From: Atopsyche davidsoni
Taxonomy: Eukaryota > Arthropoda > Insecta > Trichoptera > Hydrobiosidae
DNA: 64,000 nucleotides
Direction: 5' to 3'
NCBI GenBank assembly: GCA_022113835.1
Contig: JAILWY010000009.1
Location: 8,842,001 to 8,906,000, forward strand
Each line of letters opens with the position of its first letter. Within the stretch, counting starts at the first letter, position 1. The translations under genes and the position numbers were made by a program. This document shows, in pieces, positions 11,561 through 24,606 of this stretch. The notes below the pieces were generated by a model, which ran no database searches, was not told the origin of the DNA, and saw nothing but the letters and a program-made list of their open reading frames with translations.

Positions 11561-12939
11561 GATCGAATAATACAGCCGCTGGGATCGTAGCTCTTTATAG
11601 TGCGCTTTGTTATAAAGTTGATAGAAAGCCGGATTGATAGCACATTTGCATTGTTGGGATCTTTATTGACGACCGAGTTAAGTGGGATAGAAACGATAAC
11701 TAACTGCAAGGAACAATCGAACACTGCGCTCGAAACGGAAACGTGAGAGTGTATTTGTTGCTGATAGTAAAATAAAAGCAGTAATGGGAAAATATTTTAT
11801 CTATTGACAATCAATACTACGCTACAAAAATCAAACGAATTAATATCCAATTTATTGTTTGAAAAACACTATATCGTCAAATCGTTAATATAATGTTGGC
11901 AGCATATGTACACTTGCAATAAAATTTTAAAACAAGCACGGATTTATATTCACAAACAAAAAAAAAAAAAAACATTATACATTACAAACAAAAATGTGCA
12001 GCAATAAAATTTAGAATTTAGAAATTCTCAACGAGAGTGCATGTGGCCGGATGACTGCGCTGGGTTTTTTTTTGTTTCGCGCGTGCACATTATCCGCGGG
12101 GATCTCACACGTGCGGAGGTGTGCAGCACGTGGCCGCGGCGGCTGCCAACTTCCTCTCGGTCCCACTCAAGACGGCCGCTAGACGCGCGGCGCCCACGCA
12201 TTCGGCTAATAGTCTGACTCGTATCTGTATTCGAGACTCGGGGTTTTAAATAAGCCCGCGGATGGGCCCAGACGCATAACTCAAGGTTTAACGGCGTCGG
12301 CTGGCACCCGCGAGCGCGCGGAATGGCCGCAGTTACGATCTGAAAATCGCAGATAATCGTGGAAAGAGTTTTATGTGTTTATTTTTTAGTAAATTTGGTC
12401 ATTCATAAAGTGCTGCGTTTGAGAAAGAGACTGAAAGCGGTTGAAACTGTTCGAGAATGCGATACTGAAAGACTTCCGAGTATTTTGTTATATTTGTAAC
12501 TGGACTGTATAATTAACTGGTTATCGGTGTTTAACTATATTGCTCTGAATGACTTTGTGTGCATAAAAAGTTTTTTAATAAAATTAACAACCTTTTGAGG
12601 TAACCGAGCAAACTGAAGAAATACATTGCCGACACAATGGTTTGATAAGTACACTTATACTTTGATTTCTTTTTTAAACGCAATACTTTTGTAATACGAA
12701 TATCGCAAACGAGAATTACCGAATATTTTTATTTTATGCCAAAAATTAATAGTTCCAATCTGTAGACGCAAAGACAATGACAAACTCAATTCAGCTTAAT
12801 AAAGTTAAAAAATATATATATTATTTAATTTTGAACACATGCTATTGAATTAATGATTTAAAAAACGTGTTAGTATATATTTTGGCACTCGGTTTTCTTA
12901 GTTCAGAAAAAATGGATGTTATTCTAGTTTTTTTTTTAG
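11561..12939. other. Intergenic or intronic DNA with a CpG island at 12040-12340
   Basis: The island is rich in CGCG and CACGTG-like sequence and has no convincing reading frame. Flanks are AT-rich, including an A16 run near 11959. No gene is called. Confidence 0.4.
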
Positions 12940-13195
12940 AATCGCTTCAGTGAATAATAGCACTGGTACTTCGATACAGTCCTTGAGTAAACAAAGCAAC
13001 GCGTACACGTCCCCCGTGAAGTCACCTCCCGGAGCTGCCTGCGTTGCTCTAGAATCCATCCCAAAGCGATCCTCCAACGGAGTCCCCAAGATCGATACAA
13101 ATATAGATTTTCAGCAAACAAAGGACCAATGGGAAATAAGCGTCATACCTAATAATAAAAATGAAGTAGTTCCCAATTTCGTAATAACTGTTTGA
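12940..13195 (+). CDS. Candidate 3'-terminal coding exon (unrecognised protein)
   Basis: A pyrimidine-rich tract TTCTAGTTTTTTTTTAG ends at 12939. The exon then reads A|ATC GCT TCA GTG AAT, open for 84 codons to a TGA at 13193-13195, while the other two plus frames stop within six codons. The protein is polar and Ser/Asn/Pro/Lys rich, with stretches such as QSLSKQSNAYTSPVKSPPG, GVPKIDTNIDFQQTKDQWE and VVPNFVITV at the C-terminus. The exon enters in phase 2, so a preceding exon is required and was not found. One base after the stop is GTAAGTAAA, a strong donor that would put an intron in the 3' UTR or mean the exon is part of a non-coding RNA. No family is recognised. Confidence 0.42.
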
Positions 13196-16100
13196 TGTAA
13201 GTAAAAAAAAATTGTTACCAGCATATTACATTCCTACACCAAGGTTCATAAAGCGTTGCTAATATATATACGGCCATTTTTTGGGTATATTGAATCCCAT
13301 TTTTCAAGCTAACCCAAGCAAAGTTACCCGCCTAATTTGCGCGCAATCCGAGACATTTCTCTTCCCGGTCCTGTAAATAAGTCAACATTCGAACTGGTCA
13401 GCCCCATTCGCAGAAGTTAAATAACATATAATCCGCAAGACTTATGTTATTTCATAGCCGTGCTTATACGTAATGATTGATTGTCTGGGTTAAGCGATCC
13501 GTCTTCTTCAGAACTAAATTGATAAATCCTCGGATCAACGAAAAAATATTAAATTGCCAAATGAGACTAATGATACTGCAGACATTTCAACTTGTTTCGA
13601 TCTTAAAGCAATATAATATTATTTTGAAAAAAATATTTCTGCTTGTCATATTTGTATACGTGACTGTTTTATAAAACTTATTCTCGTGTAAATTTATACA
13701 TGCAACAATCACCGATTTTATGTTTATATCGAGTATTTAAGTCATTATTTAATAAGTTTTTAAAAATTGAGCCGTCTTAATTTCGGCGTCAAACGCAACA
13801 TTTTCAGTGAAGTATATTTTTAAACACATCAATGATCATCCAATATCGGTTGAATTTTAAACATAGCCTTACCTGAAAGAAATTCACAACGAACAACCGA
13901 TTTGTTCCATGAATGATAAATCAAGAATGCTTTTGATTCGAAAGAAACTCATTAATGTTAATTAAACGCAGGTAAACACCGCGCCTGCGAAAAAGCAGCA
14001 TTAAATAAACAAACACGCAGACGAGTGGGAGCATCGGGCGAGCGGGAGAAGTACTCCTGCAGATTGACTTGATAGATTAGATTGGATTGGAAGTGGGCAA
14101 GTTAGCAGCGCGGGCAGTGCAATACCCCACAGTCTCCCCGATGTGGGGAGACTACACTCGCGAGTGGCTTCTGACCCGCGCGGCTCCTCCAGGACCCGGA
14201 CGCGTTCATTGCCACACCGCTTAAAGTGCTACTCGCACTGCACCGTAAAGGTCCGAACTCATTACGCATTACTACCTACCCGAGTATAAAATACAAAACA
14301 AACACGTACAAATCTCCCTAATGGGTTTTAGCGATATAAAACATTTTTTATATACAATTATTTTAAAATTTACTCGAAATCGAATTGAGCATAGACAGTC
14401 TTATTTGATTTGATTTTATAAAATAAATAAACACAAAATAATGTCGCATCTAGGGAGTAATTTTCCGTAGACAGTGTAAACCATCATTGTTCTTACAAGT
14501 GTTTCGTATACTCATTTTGAGAAGCACGTGTCTGAATTGACGTATCAAATATCGATTGACCAATACAGCTGTCATATAATTTTTATCGAAGGGTAGTTTT
14601 AAATTATGTATTATCCGACGTGTCAAGTTGCCGGCAATTTAATTATTAAGAATGGTCTGTTCCCATATAAAATATAACAGCACTTTTAACGTGTTAAGGC
14701 TGTTATACGATTTTATAATTTTGGGCCAAAAACTTCTAACATCAGGTGGTCAGTTGGGAATAATTTATTTTTACATTTTTTTATACATTGTAGCAACATA
14801 TACTTTATGCATCATTTTCACTTCTAAAAAATGGATTTTTTTGCTTTGATATTATCTTTTAAGAACGCTTCCCATTAAAACAATATCTTGCAACATGATT
14901 TGTTACACATACTGATAACAAGAGTAATCTTTCATTCCATGCTATTAAGTAAGAATGATCTTAAGACCACACCTCCGTAGTGAAAGTCCCGATGATCTGA
15001 TCACTATTCCATCGAATTATATTATAGAAATAAATTTTGCATTGCCTTTTCAGTGAGATAGTATCTAGAGATGGGCCGATCTGATTTTCAAGGTAAAATG
15101 TTGTGAAACGTTTAGCTTCATCTGAGAATCATATTCTGTGAAAAAACTATGTCTGTCTCTAATTTTAAGATAACACGTGAGTTTTTAAGACTCCATTTCA
15201 GCCTCGCAAAACATTCAAATTTGATACTTTGTTATTAAAATCTAAGCGCTTTTAGTTATAATCTACTAAAATTGCCGTCATTTCAAAGGTATTAAACTTT
15301 ACAAAAGTATTCAATAACGGAAAAAAAGGGCGAGTAAATAACAATAACCGCCCAGCCCCACTAATCAGCAGCTTAGGGGCACTGTAATCCCCTGTCGGAG
15401 TTTACAATAATGAACCAGAATTTATAGTTGTCTGAAACAAAGTGGAGTTGAAAAATACGGCCGTCTCGTCGTTAGCGCGGGTTGTGATTTTTGCCGCCGG
15501 TACCAGAAACAATGAATTCGTTTGGATTTTTCCCTCGTTTATTTGTGTTGATTTAGGTAATGATCGCATGCTGTTTGCATGCTTATCTGAGGTGACCCTG
15601 ACTGAACTGGAAACGAATGCGGCGTTTACCATTAATACGCCACCGGATTAGCAACATATAAATAGAGGGTTAATATAAAAAAAACCGATGGAAACAAATC
15701 AATCCGCCGTATTAAATTATATGGCGTAACCTCATTCTTGAAGAAGTATTTTCTTGACCCCTCAAAGTCGACGTCTAGTCTAAGCAGTTGATACTTATGC
15801 GTGTTTTGTTAGCCATTAACAGTTTCGTTCGCTCAAATAAAGCATTGTTTTAAAAGCTTTTAAGTTTATATTGACGCTGCAAGCGCTGGCTCGTACAAAT
15901 AATTAACAGAGTGCAAAACATTACAAGTCCATCAGTCTCCTTAAAAACCTTCTGCGTGTCTGATTGCCTGGTACGGCGACGTCTCGGGGCGCACGCGAGA
16001 AGCTAGACTTCTCCTAGACGCGCAGAGCACTTTCCGAGCACATACATTTGCATACACGTGAACGGATATTAATGAACTGCGATGAGAACCCATCACTGCG

Positions 16101-17609
16101 CCATGCTTCAGGTAGTAATAAACATGTAAATAAAATCACAACTATCGGAATGAAAGCTCGCAAGGTGAATTGTTTGCCGAGGATAGGACGCACGCAAGCG
16201 TATCCCTGCGCTGTCGTAAGTCATAAAACTTAGGTATTATTTTGACAGTCGGCACGAGCACAACACGGCATAGACAACGTGACATCAATTCCACGAACCC
16301 GCCGCAAAACCACCCTCGGTCGTGAGGGGAGGCAGCTGCGGTGTCAGGGGTCGCAACCCCCCGAGATGGGAAAACACCCGGAAAGAGCCCGGGAGCCATA
16401 AGCGAGGAAAGGTCAGCTCTTCAACGGGCAAAAATTAGGATCCGAAATCGTATGTGGAAGTTGTTACGATTGTTGTAATTTGGAAGGGATTTCAGAGAAG
16501 ATTTCTGTGTTACGCAAAGGTCTTAGTAGATTGTGGGATTAGATTTTGATTAGTTATTAAAATAAAGGATTGCCGGTGGAATGATCGCATTTACACGGCG
16601 TTAATATATCTGCTAGTCTAGGCGTAAGCTCGAATGGGAAGTTAGCGAGCGTTATACAAACGTTACGCAGAATCGCAAACCATTTAAACACAAATAGTGA
16701 ATAGAATATTCAATGAACAAATATATAATAAAAACATTTATTATAACATTATCGTTGGAAAATTATGTTTAGATTAATATAGAATTTCTAAATACATATT
16801 ACACCTTTTTTTAATGAAATAATAATTTCTGCGAAGAAGTCCTCTGAATTTTTGACTGTTGGTAAGTGTCGGCAAGCGCTCGAGCACGCGGCCCGCCGCG
16901 GGTGACGTGGTCAATGATGCGAACTGCTCCGCACGTGGGCTGATTCTCAAGCCGGGATCAGCTGAATTATTCCACTTCAGGAAGGATTTTTCTATGGAAC
17001 CTATAAATAGCTCTGTCGCCTGCGCCAGCGGAATGGCGCGAGTGGGACAATTGCGGTCTATTTACTACTATAATTAGACAGATTTGGGACGCGTGGTTAT
17101 ATGTTGACTTATAGACAAACAACATACCAGTATATTTCAATACTTACATACTTTAGAATGCAGCAATTTATATTTTGAAGTTGTGTTTTAATTTCCTGCT
17201 GTAAGTCGCGTCCGTATCTGAGATATACATCCGAGAATAAAACTTAAAAACGGCCCCCTCTCAGACACTCAACACTCGGAGTGAAAGCCAAGCCATCATA
17301 AAAGGGAGTCGGATATAACCGCTCCAGCGCCAGGGACCGGCTCGCCTCCACCGAGTCTGGGCTGCGGCTTCTATTTCGGTAGCGTCAGTCGAATCGAGTC
17401 GCCGTCGGGAGCCTCCGCGGTCTGCCGGGCTATTTATTCCTTTTGGTCTGTTTAACTCGTCCTTCATAGTCCGCCCGCTATGAAAACAACCCGCCACAAT
17501 TACGTTTAATGGTCACGAGCACGCACTTTCCCCGTATTCTGGCTCGATTCCCGGAAGGGAGAATATTCATTTTAATTCCCCGACCGCGCTCTTGGCAAAT
17601 GATCGCGAG
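13196..17609. other. Non-coding stretch with scattered CpG patches
   Basis: CpG patches lie at about 13980-14260, 15960-16030, 16250-16420, 16860-17060 and 17250-17600; the rest is AT-rich. Both strands are open at 15402-15651: plus 15433-15651 (no ATG) and minus 15402-15632. At 13866-13932 the minus strand has a TTTCAG|GTAAGG donor ending a 57-nt open segment, but the acceptor is weak. None of these is strong enough to call a gene. Confidence 0.35.
14131..14153. repeat. Perfect 9-bp hairpin
   Basis: AGTCTCCCC (14131-14139), loop GATGT, GGGGAGACT (14145-14153), in a CpG-rich patch. It is GC-rich and stable as RNA or cruciform. No U-tract or neighbouring gene assigns a role. Confidence 0.6.
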
Positions 17610-17615
17610 TTTATT
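17610..17615 (-). terminator. Polyadenylation signal AATAAA (minus)
   Basis: TTTATT on the plus strand reads AATAAA on minus, 273 nt downstream of the stop codon of the minus-strand candidate gene ending at 17888. It is the first canonical hexamer I noticed after that stop. Confidence 0.35.
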
Positions 17616-17887
17616 TTACACCGGACTTGCTGTATGAAGCTATTCGCATAATATTATTACTGGGAATGATTTCATTATAAGAACGTCTTACTAGAAAAGA
17701 TAAATAAAAATCTACTAGTTTACTGTACTTTAAAAACTAATTGTATTTTTTTTTGTAGTGCAGCTTGTTGAGTATTTTTTAAAGCAAAGTTGTAAAGCAT
17801 CGTACTAATAACTCGACAGAAGAATGAGGGTGGCAGCTGCTAGACCTAACGACTTGAGTTTCAAGGGAAGACGTCCTCCGTAAATCT

Positions 17888-17996
17888 TCAACCCTCAAAA
17901 TAAAGATCAACAATCTTTTGTAAACAAGCGAGCACATCCCAGTGTGGTGTCCAATTACCAAAGATTTCTTCTGTGTCAAACACTGAAGGCTCTTCA
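17888..17996 (-). CDS. Candidate terminal exon 3 of a 59-residue minus-strand protein
   Basis: The minus-strand acceptor GTCATCAGTCTAG ends at 17997. The exon adds T to complete a Gly codon from exon 2, then reads EEPSVFDTEEIF and continues GNWTPHWDVLACLQKIVDL, ending at TGA (17890-17888). The piece is acidic then amphipathic and has balanced codon use. Inside it, TTTG|GTAATTGG (exon end 17959) could act as a donor, which would shorten this exon to 38 nt and carry the frame onward in phase 1 to exons not identified. A different frame over the same DNA (17779-17997) is also open, so coding in this frame is inferred from phase agreement with the two upstream exons. No domain is recognised. Confidence 0.4.
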
Positions 17997-18403
17997 CTAG
18001 ACTGATGACATTACCGATTTAATTATTGACACGACCCCAAGATTTAATGTATCTTTTTATAGTCACTCGGATAGAGTTATATTCTAAGCGAGAGTTCAAT
18101 GTGAGAGAACAGTTTTTTTTAATTCGTTTGTTTAAACAGTTATATAAAGCATGTAGGCATATAGCACAGTTCTAAGTACGTTATAATTAATACTCGTACA
18201 GTTATGTAGAGCTGTAAATGACACGACAGCAAAATATAGAGAGCGTCGCTGAATAGGTTGTGAATCTTTTATGAACTTTCATTAGCTCCATTAAGTAGTC
18301 TCTTATAGTGTTGTAAGCGTACTCAATTTATACATTCAAAGAACGCGTTTCGGAATGAATAAAGTGCAATTCATTGATGCACTTATCTGGATGCACGACT
18401 TAC
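17997..18403 (-). other. Putative intron 2 of the minus-strand gene
   Basis: A 407-nt AT-rich segment between the donor at 18404 (ACGG|GTAAGTCGT on minus) and the acceptor at 17997. No other signal is seen in it. Confidence 0.4.
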
Positions 18404-18454
18404 CCGTAGATGCATAATGAGGTGACAGCGATCCCGTCCGAGCTCTCGCAGCTC
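18404..18454 (-). CDS. Candidate coding exon 2 (51 nt) of the minus-strand gene
   Basis: The acceptor AAAGTCGATTTTATTAG precedes the exon, and the donor ACGG|GTAAGTCGT follows it; both match consensus well. Entered in phase 2 after ATGGATACCCTCGATTCAAG, it completes an Arg codon and reads SCESSDGIAVTSLCIY, leaving phase 2 into exon 3. Its length is a multiple of three, so skipping would preserve the frame. The other two frames of the 51 nt are also open, which weakens the coding evidence; the support is the splice sites and phase consistency. Confidence 0.42.
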
Positions 18455-20260
18455 CTAATAAAATCGACTTTACCAAATTAGCAAACATCGATTTGTCTCT
18501 GTTGCCTGACCACCGTGCGCTGAATAAGCGATCGCGGGGCCGAATTCATAATACAAAGGCGCCAAAAGCATTTCGTATGCGGGCGGCGGAGAAAGAAGCG
18601 ACGCGCACCTACGGGAACGATGAACCGGCAGTATCGGGCGAGGCGCGGGCTCCAGGTTGAGAGGTTGGGATTTTTGGGGGAGAGCTCGGACGGGTGACAA
18701 GGAGACCGCCGGGTGTTAGGGACAGTCGAAGTGTTTTAATTCAAAACATACCAAAATGTGACATCGATTGTTATCTATAGAAATTACGATTTGTGATTTT
18801 TTGCTCACATTTTCATAGATGGAAGTTTGATAATTTATCAGCAGTAGTATGCAATTCGTAATATATTTATAACACTTAGAAAATATGTCGAATTCAAACT
18901 TTAAATAAATTTTACATTTATGATAAATAAATATTTTACGAGATTCGATACCTATAAGTGAGAGAGTATTTGCAGTTTCCAAAGAAACCATTTTGATGAC
19001 GGCATCCGAAGCGCAAGGAATAAACGCCAATATGTTAAAAAATATTTAAGTTCAAAAGTAAACGGCGTTTAGTTTTCGTCAGAAGAGTGTTTATAGAATA
19101 AGCGATCGTTCAGCAAAAATGCAGACGACTAATCCTAAGAAAACAAAAAAAAATTGGTGCCGTGCCAATATGTCGCGTTAACGAGACTCTCGAGAGTCTG
19201 CATATTTATTTTGTAGTGTTTAAATGCACCGTAGTCTCGGGAGACAAATCGTGGACACGACGGCGCCGCGTAATTTGGGATTGAATAAAATAGGGAGTAA
19301 TCGGCGATCGTGCAGACGGGCGGGGGCAGGGGCGGGCCGGCGACCCCGGGGCGATAAAAAATGCAGCGCGGTTAGCCGGCCCCGACTGCGCCACTTATCG
19401 CCTAAATCTGCAGCCAAACAAATGCAGGAAAGGACCTCCGACTTCACACCCGGCGAAAACATAGCTGGCGATCCGTATCGACAGCGGCGGTGAAATTATA
19501 ATATCCAAGCTGTTCTCAACTATGAAAGCAGAACGCACAACGGCAATGAAATAAAGCATGCGCTGATTGAATGGCTTTGGCGATGGCATACGCTTTCTTC
19601 GAGGAAGAATGCGACTGCTTTATATTTAAATTTTTCCCGTAGTGGCAGCACGCCGAAGAGACTAAGGGTAATTTCTCGTTGGTGCGATTCATTTATTGCA
19701 ACTCGGAGTGATCACTGTTGAAACGCAGTAACAGCTTCCAGTGAAGCTAGCAGAGGCCACCCCGCAGCGCCCGGGAAGCCGCGGTTTCCGCAGATAGTGA
19801 GGCGCGTATGGATTTTGTGATGATCGCCGCGGGGGTCGCGACAGCACGCGAGCGTAACATTAAACTGTTTTGTATGCATAGGCTTCGGCACCTACACGCC
19901 GCTGAAAAAATACACGATGACTGCGAAAGTCCACGAGCATCGGACCGCGGTCGTGTGATGAATATTAATTGCGCTCAAAGCGAGCCACCGGGGGGCGGCG
20001 GCCCTCGGGGCGCGCGAATGCCGCCTACCCGAAAAAAATTGACAAAGAAATTTCAATCCGACGCTGCGACCGTTAACACGGAACTCGCGGAAGGGCGTAA
20101 ACCGGTTTACAGTCTATTCCGCAGAAAAAAAAACGGTAGGGTCGTATTTTTTTTAATTTTACAAGAGTGCGAATAACGCACGGATCCGCCCACCCTCGAT
20201 AGCGGGACGGAATCGTTCCGGCCGTAAAGAGACGCGCGGAGGTCGAAAGTTTCGATCGAC

Positions 20261-20626
20261 CTATTCCGGCGACGGACCCGCGAACTCTCCTCGGAGGGTA
20301 TCGACAATCGGCGCTCCGAGTTCGTTCGCTGCTAAAACTTTCTCCATCGAGAAGAAATCGGAGTCAAGTTCGAGGGTCAGGGCGACGGGGTCTCCCTCGC
20401 CGCGCGACCTCCGGCCGCAGTCCGCCGCGGCGGGTCCCCGGCCGAGCGGCGCGGGCGGCGACGAACCCGTCGCCCAGGCAGGTTCGACTCCGTCGTGAGG
20501 CTTAAGTGTTACGCGCGATCTGGATCTGAGCGCACTTATGTTCTGCGGACACAACCGCGACCGCCTCTCGAGACTGCTATCGACCCGTTCGCTCGCAGGC
20601 CGAACGATTAAAACGAATCGACACAA
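20261..20626 (-). CDS. Low-confidence ORF in the CpG-rich region
   Basis: About 121 codons are open on minus, beginning at a TTG. The C-terminal third looks most protein-like: ALTLELDSDFFSMEKVLAAN followed by ELGAPIVDTLRGEFAG, then a TAG stop, with an internal ATG in the SMEKV segment. GTTGTGTCCGCAG upstream could be an acceptor (exon starting AACATAAG). GC content lengthens open frames here, and several other frames are open too. No family is recognised. Chance is the main alternative. Confidence 0.2.
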   Translation of the reverse strand: MCRFVLIVRPASERVDSSLERRSRLCPQNISALRSRSRVTLKPHDGVEPAWATGSSPPAPLGRGPAAADCGRRSRGEGDPVALTLELDSDFFSMEKVLAANELGAPIVDTLRGEFAGPSPE

Positions 20627-23600
20627 AAAAGCGGCCGCGCGGCAACAGATACGTCGTTATATTTTTTTGTAACCGGACTGCCGAGAAATTTGCGACAGAC
20701 TCTAATATTCTCAGACGGCCGGTCTGCCGGGCTGGTCGCGGACGTATCGTACGCGACCTCGCAGAGAAGTATAGCGGATCGTGTCGCCCACGCGCAGTCG
20801 ACCGCCTCGTTTTTAAAAAAAAATAGTACCACTGAGAGCACATAACGTGCGAGAGATGGCGATTCCGTTAGTGCAAATTCAATCAGACTTGATGTTAACA
20901 AATAGAAAGAAGCGTCCTAAGCTCGGATCGAATCCTACCGCACGAACGTGTTGAATATTTTTACTAATCGCGCACATAGCTTCATCAGTGCAGCGGTCCA
21001 AGGCGAGGAAGAGCGAAGGGCCGAGACGCCGCCTTTGGCCGAGCGCGTCTCGTCCGGCGACCACTCAGACTGTCGCCGCCGTTGCTGGCATACCAATGAA
21101 ACGGCGGAGTGGACGCCGAGTAGTGAACCTGAGATTCTACGACAGAACGAGTATCGGTTTGAAAATAAATTACAAGCGGTCTGGAATGAAGTCATCTCAT
21201 ATCCGAGGAGAATAAAAATCGACCAACGTCCAGAAGAGGGGACTACAAAATAATCTCCAAATATAATAAATTGAAAAAAAAAACTAATATGGGATTACGA
21301 AAAAAGACGAGCTTATGAAACGGATTCATCGAAGTAACCCACAGATCGGGACACGATTTGGTGATTAGGGGACTCCATGATGCCGCCCCTCGCGGACCCG
21401 TTGTTTAATGATTTTACAGCCCGTCGTGCGGTCCTCTCCGCCGGGGGTTGCGACAACTTCTGCGCCTATCGACAGCGGCAGGGGTCGGAGGGAGCACTTA
21501 ATGCAAAGTAAATATATGAAACGGCATGAATGGGCGCTTTCGTAATAAAAATGGGCGAAATCCACGGGGAGCGGTCGATCGCGACCAGGCCGCACGCGAC
21601 GTCGCGATGAAGATAAACGTTGCAAATCCTCGCGAGTACGCTCGCCATAATCCGGGAGGCGAACCGTTTGCCGAAATAAACCCAATAGAAGGTCAGAAAA
21701 TTGAGCTAGAGATCTTGAAACACTTTACCATTCGTAGTAACATGCATTAGGATCAGAGATAAATATATTGCGATACACAGTGGAGCTCCTGCAGTGCCGG
21801 CAATCCCCAGAGGCCGCGTCCTGCGCGAGGTGCAGCGCTACTCCACCCGCCGGCGCCGGAGATAGCATCGGTCCTCCGCTCGTATTTCAGCCGTTTTGTG
21901 CCACAATCGCGACTCACAAAAGGGACTAATTATGAGCCATTCATTTCGCGGACGGCGCCGTTTTATCGGTAGAGACTAGCGTCTTCCACGCCAGCGACAA
22001 TGGCGTTAGCGAGAGAGCCCGCCTTGTTTATGCGTCCCTCGCCGCGCCGGTGCACAGCCGCTCAGCAGCGCGCCCGAAGTGGCGTCTTTCCTGGAATATA
22101 GGAGCTATCGGCAGAGCTTTAGAAATCAAATGACTTCGGCGAACGGGGAGCAATATTTACATTGCAACTGCAAATCGAAAGCATCCCATACCCACGCGAG
22201 TATATTCAGCGTAATAGCTGTATTAGTGCGAACCATAAATCGATATTTAATATGTTATAACAGAATACCGGGTGAGCTTCGACATCCATTTCGAAGCGAA
22301 CTATCGCCCGGCTGGGTAGATTGAACTTAAACACGGTACTTAGTCCTGAACTATCGGATATTCCATCGGTGCCCAATTTATAAACGACTGGGTGTACGTA
22401 ATTTATAACTTGATGATTGATGCACACGAGACTCGCCTCGCATTTGAGAGCTACGATTTCGAACGTGTATATTACCGTGAATAAGTATTTACACAAATAT
22501 TTTTTGTCGATTTAAGATTTATTGAAAAATGTAACAGTTTAGGAGTCCAGGTCGTGACAGAGCCCGCTGTTACTTATTAAAAGTGCACGCAATATTTATT
22601 GCTTTTTTAATCGAATCCTTTTTTGCAATGAGATCGTGTGCAGTGGCCGCACGAAGCGCGAAAGCTTCTAAGCTCACGAATCGAGAAATAGGAGTAACTG
22701 ACTTATCTCGGTATCTTGCCAAAATCACGTATTTACTCTGAGAACAGACGGCCGCTGCAGACTCCCTGCGCATCCAGACAGAAATAGATCGGAGAGCTCA
22801 CCGGAGTACCGCTGAGGGGACGTCACCACAGTTTCGGCCTACCATAACAGGTAGAATTTGGTTGCAGTGAAGACGCCAATGCCACAATGCATGACAAAAA
22901 CATTCGCAAGGGATCGTAAATCACGGACATACCCAGCAACACACGCGGCAATACTTGGCCGCTGGCCACGGGTGGGGCTGCACTACTCGCAAGGAGCATC
23001 TCGAAAGTCATCACAATACCCCAACATTTGCATTTAAGATATATATAAATAATAATAAAGTTATTGAGTATATATAAAATATGAATTGCGGTAGTTTTAT
23101 ATGCAGCACGTGATAGCACAACAAAGCGGAAGGTAGGAGCTAAACTAAGCGATTTCACAATATTTTTCTCTACAATTATTTCGAGTTGTTTCAGTACTTT
23201 TATGATAGACATTGTCACTTTTAATAAGGGAAATTAAAGATACGAATCTCACACCATAGCACACGATCATTGACAGTGTCCGCCCCATGTCACTAGGGTG
23301 AGTAGGTAGCGGTTGGATTTCGAGTATTTCGAGTTGGTCGGCATTCGCGAACAACTGCATAGAAAAATGCTCTCGGCGCAAACCGGTACCGAGCTCGGCG
23401 CGAGTGAGCGACTCCGGTCCCCGCAGTGCTTCACGATCTCTCAAGTTTTCACGGTTAGCAAATGTGCTACCGCTTGTATCAACGCTATGTGTGCAATGCG
23501 ACACCTCATTGACCGGACCGCAATGCCACGCCGATCTCATTGATCTCCCCTTCGAATATTTTGACTTCTGAAAGAACGAATCCCTTGACCCTTGTTTTTA

Positions 23601-24218
23601 TATATTTACAATGGTGGTCATATTTTTAATTTTAGGTATACCTTGTTTAATTTCACGCGCATTCACGGCAAAAAAGTGTATTTTCAAACTTATCGAAAAG
23701 ACCCTGTAAGGACACAATAGAACTATGGCTAAACTTAATAGGGACTTTTCCATGGGGGGTTCATGTGTTCTGAGGATTTTCAACACAAATTTATAATACG
23801 TTTATTTATGTGTATAGTAAGCAAATCAAAGAATCAGTGTAAGTAAATCGATGGTTTCGTCAAAAGAAAATAAAACACAATAGTTTTCAGCAGTTATTTC
23901 TAAAATATGTTCAGTACAGAATGGAAAAAAAATATCAGTCACCAATCTTAATTGTTTCAACTTAACTATTAAAAAATGGTTGTTATATAAATAAATAAAT
24001 ACATTTATTTTAATTAAAAAATACAACATTAACTTTTTCTAGTAAACTCAAAAATATATATGAATAAGGTTTTGCAGTTTTATTGATCACTTTAGTTAAA
24101 GAAACAACCGACTAAGCTTGAATAAAATACGTCACCTCCCTTAAACCCACTGCATACCTCGGATATCTGCATATTGATATTTGATCTTATTGTTATGATA
24201 CTTATTGTCCTGTTGCAG

Positions 24219-24606
24219 GATTTTGAAACGACCCCCTAGCCATCAGCGGCGGGCGCGAGGGACGGGGTCGTGCCGAGGGCGCGGGCCGGGGCACGCCACT
24301 GGCGGAATTAATAGCGCAGAGCAAACAAATAATACAAAGTGGCACGCAAACGGTGAGAATCAGCAGCGTGATTTGAATAGCTACTTGAACAGCTCTAATA
24401 GGGAATATCACAACACACGCCATCGCAATTCCATTCTAACACTTCGGCACACGGACACAGCGTTCACCCGTCTCGGAAGTACCCAAAACAAACTTATGAG
24501 TCTCGGTAAACGCCCAGAAACTAGATTTCTCGACGGGGGAAGAATTCGGATTATGCACGAATGTGCATTTTTAATGCAAAATCACAATCAACTCGAAACT
24601 ATCTAG
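24219..24606 (+). CDS. Candidate terminal exon on the plus strand (unrecognised)
   Basis: ATTGTCCTGTTGCAG ends at 24218 and fits an acceptor. The exon is open in one frame only (phase 2 entry) for 128 codons to TAG at 24604-24606. The N-terminal part is Arg/Gly-rich from a GC-rich patch; the rest is Asn/Arg/His/Thr-rich (for example NTKWHANGENQQRDLNSYL, GRIRIMHECAFLMQNHNQ). There is no obvious AATAAA soon after. It lies inside the putative first intron of the opposite-strand gene. No domain is recognised. Confidence 0.28.

Noticed and set aside
13866..13932. 57-nt minus exon ending TTTCAG|GTAAGG that could follow the 17959 donor in phase
   Set aside because: The acceptor is weak and the region is AT-rich; the phase match alone has one chance in three.
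15402..15651. Protein-like frames on both strands of the same DNA
   Set aside because: Neither has an ATG with context or flanking splice sites, and mutual openness argues for composition rather than coding.
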